Assembly (NCBI GenBank): GCA_023435925.1
Contig: JAEZLF010000186.1
Coordinates: forward strand, 1 to 17,213
Origin: Bacillota bacterium
GTDB taxonomy: Bacteria; Bacillota; Clostridia; Acetivibrionales; DTU013
Reading direction: 5' to 3'
Length of the DNA stretch: 17,213 bases
Under the pieces are notes generated by a model that saw nothing but the letters and a program-made list of their open reading frames with translations, had not been told where the DNA came from and did no database searches. Numbering within the stretch: the first letter of the stretch is position 1; each line of letters starts with the position of its first letter. Position numbers and translations under genes: made by a program. Below, in pieces: positions 14,936-17,213 of the stretch.

Positions 14936-16894
14936 TTGAACAGAAAATTGATTCTATTCATCATGATAATAGCGGTTTTACTTCCAATTCTGTCAACAGG
15001 GCAATTAACATATGCTGACAGCAGATATTATGATGTTTCCCGTTATGTAATAAACGTTGGTATCAATCCGGACGGAACCGCCGACATTGAAGAAAGGCTC
15101 ACCTACAACTTCAAAGGCCAATTTAACGGTATCCTTCGCGATGTGGATTTTTCTTCTACATCCGGAATGGAAAATCCGAAGGTTTATGTCGAAAAGAATG
15201 GCAGTCTGGTTGAATGGAAGCTCAATTCCACCCGTGATCTGGATGCGGAAGGCGATCCCGGTACATATAATCTCGTAGGCCAAAATGAAATTGCTCATTT
15301 TAAGATTTATGAGAAATCCGAAGACGAAGAAAAGACTTTCATCATAAAATATACCTTTCGGGACGCTGTTACAAAATATAACGATATTGCTGAATTTAAC
15401 AGAAAAATAGTCGATTCCGGCTGGAGCGTCAACCTGAATAACGTTACTATCAATTTCACCCTTCCGGAAGGCGCATCAAAGGATGAAATAAAGGTATTCG
15501 GACACGGAGCACTGATTGGTGAGTCAAAAATTCTGGATGAAAGACACGTGCAGTTTACAACCTCCTATGTGTCCCCCGGTGATATAGTAGAGACGCTTGT
15601 TCTTTTCCCGACCAGGCTGGTGCCTCAGGCTGCAAGAGTTTCAGCCAGGGATGCACTGCCGGGGATCATGGCCAACGAAAAGGCTTTGGCTGATGAAGCG
15701 AACCGTCAGAGAGAAGAGGCAAAGCGGAAGCTGGCAGAATATGAAGAGCAGCAGCGATTGCTTGAAAAGCAGCGACAGGAGGAAGCGGCAAGAAGAGCCT
15801 CTATACAGCCTTATGGTCATGTTATCGGTTTACTGCTTTTCCTTTTGTGGTTTGTTATCATTATTTACATTTATATCCGATATGACAAGGAATTCAAGCA
15901 TGGCTTTGAAGGAAAATACTACAGAGAGCTCCCAGGCGAGTACACTCCGGCTGAAATGAGCTCGCTGCTATCCATGGGCCATGTTGCTACCCGCGACATT
16001 ACCGCGACCTTGATGAATCTGGTAAGGAAAGAGCAATTACTGCTTACCACAGACAAATACGTAAAAAAAGGTATTTTTAAAGACAAAGAAGTTACGGACT
16101 ACATAGTATCCTGGAACCAAAATGCTCCGGCAATCACTCTCAAAGATCACGAGGCTTTTCTGATGGATTGGTTCCTCGGAACCATCGGTGACGGAAATAG
16201 TGTTGTGCTTGATGAAATTTCCGATTATGCCAAAACAACCTCCGGTGCCCGCCGCTTTAAAAAGGACTATGACAAGTGGTGCGATCTGGCTAAGAAGGAA
16301 GCGCGAAAAAATGACTTCTTCGATAACACCTGCAAAAAGGGCAGAACAGCCGGTGTATTGATTTCTTTCGCCTATCTTACGCTGGCATTCATTATTCTTT
16401 TCGGCTTCTATTCCTTCATAGGTATTGCTCTGATCATACAATTCCTAATTTTGTTGATTTTCTCTGCAAGAATCAGCAGACGGACTGCCTACGGAAGCGA
16501 GCAGGCTGCTATGTGGAAGGCCTTTAAGAATTTCCTGAAGGAATTCAGCCAGATGGATAAAGCGGAAATACCCTCTATTATCATCTGGGAGCACTATCTG
16601 GTCTATGCCATATCACTGGGTGTTGCAAAGGAAGTAATCAGTCAGCTTCCGCTGGTATTTACCGATACGGATCTCCAGGATACCCACCTTACTTATTTGT
16701 ACGGTTACCACTTATCTAATTTTGCCGTGTTCACCGACACTTTTGACAGAACGGTTTCCTCTGTTGACAATGCAATCAGCCAAGCAATGTCTATAGCTAA
16801 TTCTACCATGTCATCCTCTTCGGGAGGCGGCGGCGGTTTCAGCGGAGGCAGCTCCGGCGGTGGCGGCGGCGGAGGAGGCGGCGGCGCATTCTGA
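14936..16894 (+). CDS. DUF2207-family predicted membrane protein with Gly-rich C-terminus
   Basis: A 652-residue protein. It has a signal peptide (about 1-27, MNRKLILFIMIIAVLLPILS..., likely cut after TYA), an exported beta-rich DUF2207 domain (about 30-230, starting YYDVSRYVINVGINPDGTADIEE), a charged coiled coil rich in E, K, R and Q (about 246-288), a transmembrane helix (about 295-316), a cytosolic middle part that includes a conserved TPAEMSSLLSMG stretch, a pair of helices (about 472-510), a further cytosolic part and a tail that is almost only Gly and Ser (about 627-650). This is the usual layout of the family; the molecular function is not known. The start is TTG 14936 with GAGGTG 5 nt upstream. 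A probable lemA gene follows on the same strand, a recurrent pairing. A role at the membrane or envelope is inferred only. Confidence 0.88.
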   Translation: MNRKLILFIMIIAVLLPILSTGQLTYADSRYYDVSRYVINVGINPDGTADIEERLTYNFKGQFNGILRDVDFSSTSGMENPKVYVEKNGSLVEWKLNSTRDLDAEGDPGTYNLVGQNEIAHFKIYEKSEDEEKTFIIKYTFRDAVTKYNDIAEFNRKIVDSGWSVNLNNVTINFTLPEGASKDEIKVFGHGALIGESKILDERHVQFTTSYVSPGDIVETLVLFPTRLVPQAARVSARDALPGIMANEKALADEANRQREEAKRKLAEYEEQQRLLEKQRQEEAARRASIQPYGHVIGLLLFLLWFVIIIYIYIRYDKEFKHGFEGKYYRELPGEYTPAEMSSLLSMGHVATRDITATLMNLVRKEQLLLTTDKYVKKGIFKDKEVTDYIVSWNQNAPAITLKDHEAFLMDWFLGTIGDGNSVVLDEISDYAKTTSGARRFKKDYDKWCDLAKKEARKNDFFDNTCKKGRTAGVLISFAYLTLAFIILFGFYSFIGIALIIQFLILLIFSARISRRTAYGSEQAAMWKAFKNFLKEFSQMDKAEIPSIIIWEHYLVYAISLGVAKEVISQLPLVFTDTDLQDTHLTYLYGYHLSNFAVFTDTFDRTVSSVDNAISQAMSIANSTMSSSSGGGGGFSGGSSGGGGGGGGGGAF

Positions 16895-16928
16895 TTTAGT
16901 TAATTAAGATGTGGAACACTATGATGCA

Positions 16929-17090
16929 GTGCATTCTGATGCGTGGTGCATTACGATACGGTGCATTCTGGTGCGTGGTGCATTACGATATGGTGCATTC
17001 TGATGCGCGGTGCATTACGATACGGTGCATTCTGATGCGTGGTGCATTATGATGCGTGGTGCATTACGATACGGTGCATTCTAATGAGGT
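16929..17090. repeat. composite tandem array of alternating 17-bp and 15-bp units
   Basis: Ten units begin with GTGCATT. Type A (17 bp, GTGCATTCTGATGCGTG) alternates with type B (15 bp, GTGCATTACGATACG), a 32-bp higher-order period: A 16929, B 16946, A 16961, B 16978, A 16993, B 17010, A 17025, a hybrid 17-bp unit 17042, B 17059, and a degenerate last A from 17074. The period is not a multiple of three, so this is not a coding repeat. Units can form small hairpins such as TGATGC/GCATTA around GTGGT. Confidence 0.9.
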
Positions 17091-17157
17091 ACTGCTCTGT
17101 ACGGTAACTACCGGCAGATGAATATAAGGAGACTTTATTAAGAGAGGATGAATATTT

Positions 17158-17213
17158 ATGATTTATGTAATTATTTTGGTTGTGCTTGTCATTGTGGTCG
17201 CGTTGTTCATAAT
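17158..17213 (+). CDS. lemA: probable LemA-family protein (5' end only)
   Basis: Only 18 codons are visible: MIYVIILVVLVIVVALFI, a hydrophobic N-terminal membrane anchor of the kind that starts LemA proteins, after which a helical bundle would follow outside the window. The ATG at 17158 follows GAGAGG by about 10 nt. The call rests mainly on the position right after a DUF2207 gene, a frequent neighbour of lemA; any other single-anchor membrane protein is possible. Confidence 0.6.
   Translation, partial: MIYVIILVVLVIVVALFI

Noticed and set aside
16929..17090. CRISPR array
   Set aside because: The repeats are contiguous 15-17 bp units without unique spacers, and no cas genes are near.

Overview
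The window looks like chromosomal DNA of a low- to mid-GC Clostridia (Bacillota). Evidence for this: strong GGAGG-type ribosome binding sites throughout, several TTG start codons, an rsfS-leuS gene pair, a long Clostridia-type nucleoside kinase with an N-terminal TGS/tRNA-synthetase-like part, and a complete BceRS-BceAB type peptide-antibiotic sensing and detoxification module. The class is inferred from gene content and signals; I cannot name the species.

Layout. (a) 1-1588, minus strand: a two-gene sugar-metabolism operon (Gfo/Idh/MocA dehydrogenase, then an SMP-30/gluconolactonase-like lactonase that runs off the left edge), with a -10 box and a LacI-type operator palindrome in front. (b) 1589-2149: gene-poor stretch holding a decayed zinc-ribbon ORF remnant and some small repeats. 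(c) 2150-3811 minus: nucleoside/uridine kinase-like protein with its own good promoter. (d) 4010-7421 plus: long-chain acyl-CoA synthetase, then closely packed BceR-like response regulator and BceS-like intramembrane-sensing kinase. (e) 7446-10385 plus: BceR-type operator, promoter, an unusual structured leader, then BceA-like ATPase and BceB-like permease; the permease is split by a one-base frameshift at a T5 run. (f) 10386-10664: convergent intergenic region with an imperfect direct repeat and a strong hairpin shared between bceB and leuS. (g) 10665-13655 minus: rsfS-leuS operon with promoter. (h) 13657-14717 minus: two adjacent half-size TauE/SafE (TSUP) permeases, preceded by a 13-bp tandem repeat array of five full copies plus a partial one. 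(i) 14892-17213 plus: DUF2207 membrane protein with a Gly-rich tail, a composite 17+15 bp tandem repeat array, and the start of a probable LemA gene.

How the parts work together. The BceRS kinase/regulator probably senses flux of the BceAB transporter and activates it through the TTACA-N4-TGTAA site at 7446. The sugar operon is probably held by a LacI-family repressor encoded elsewhere. RsfS and LeuRS are translation housekeeping. DUF2207 and LemA are a recurrent membrane pair of unknown function. I found no clear new defence system or mobile element. The least explained structures are the nested palindromic leader of bceA, the 13-bp array upstream of the TSUP pair, and the 17+15 bp array between the DUF2207 gene and lemA.
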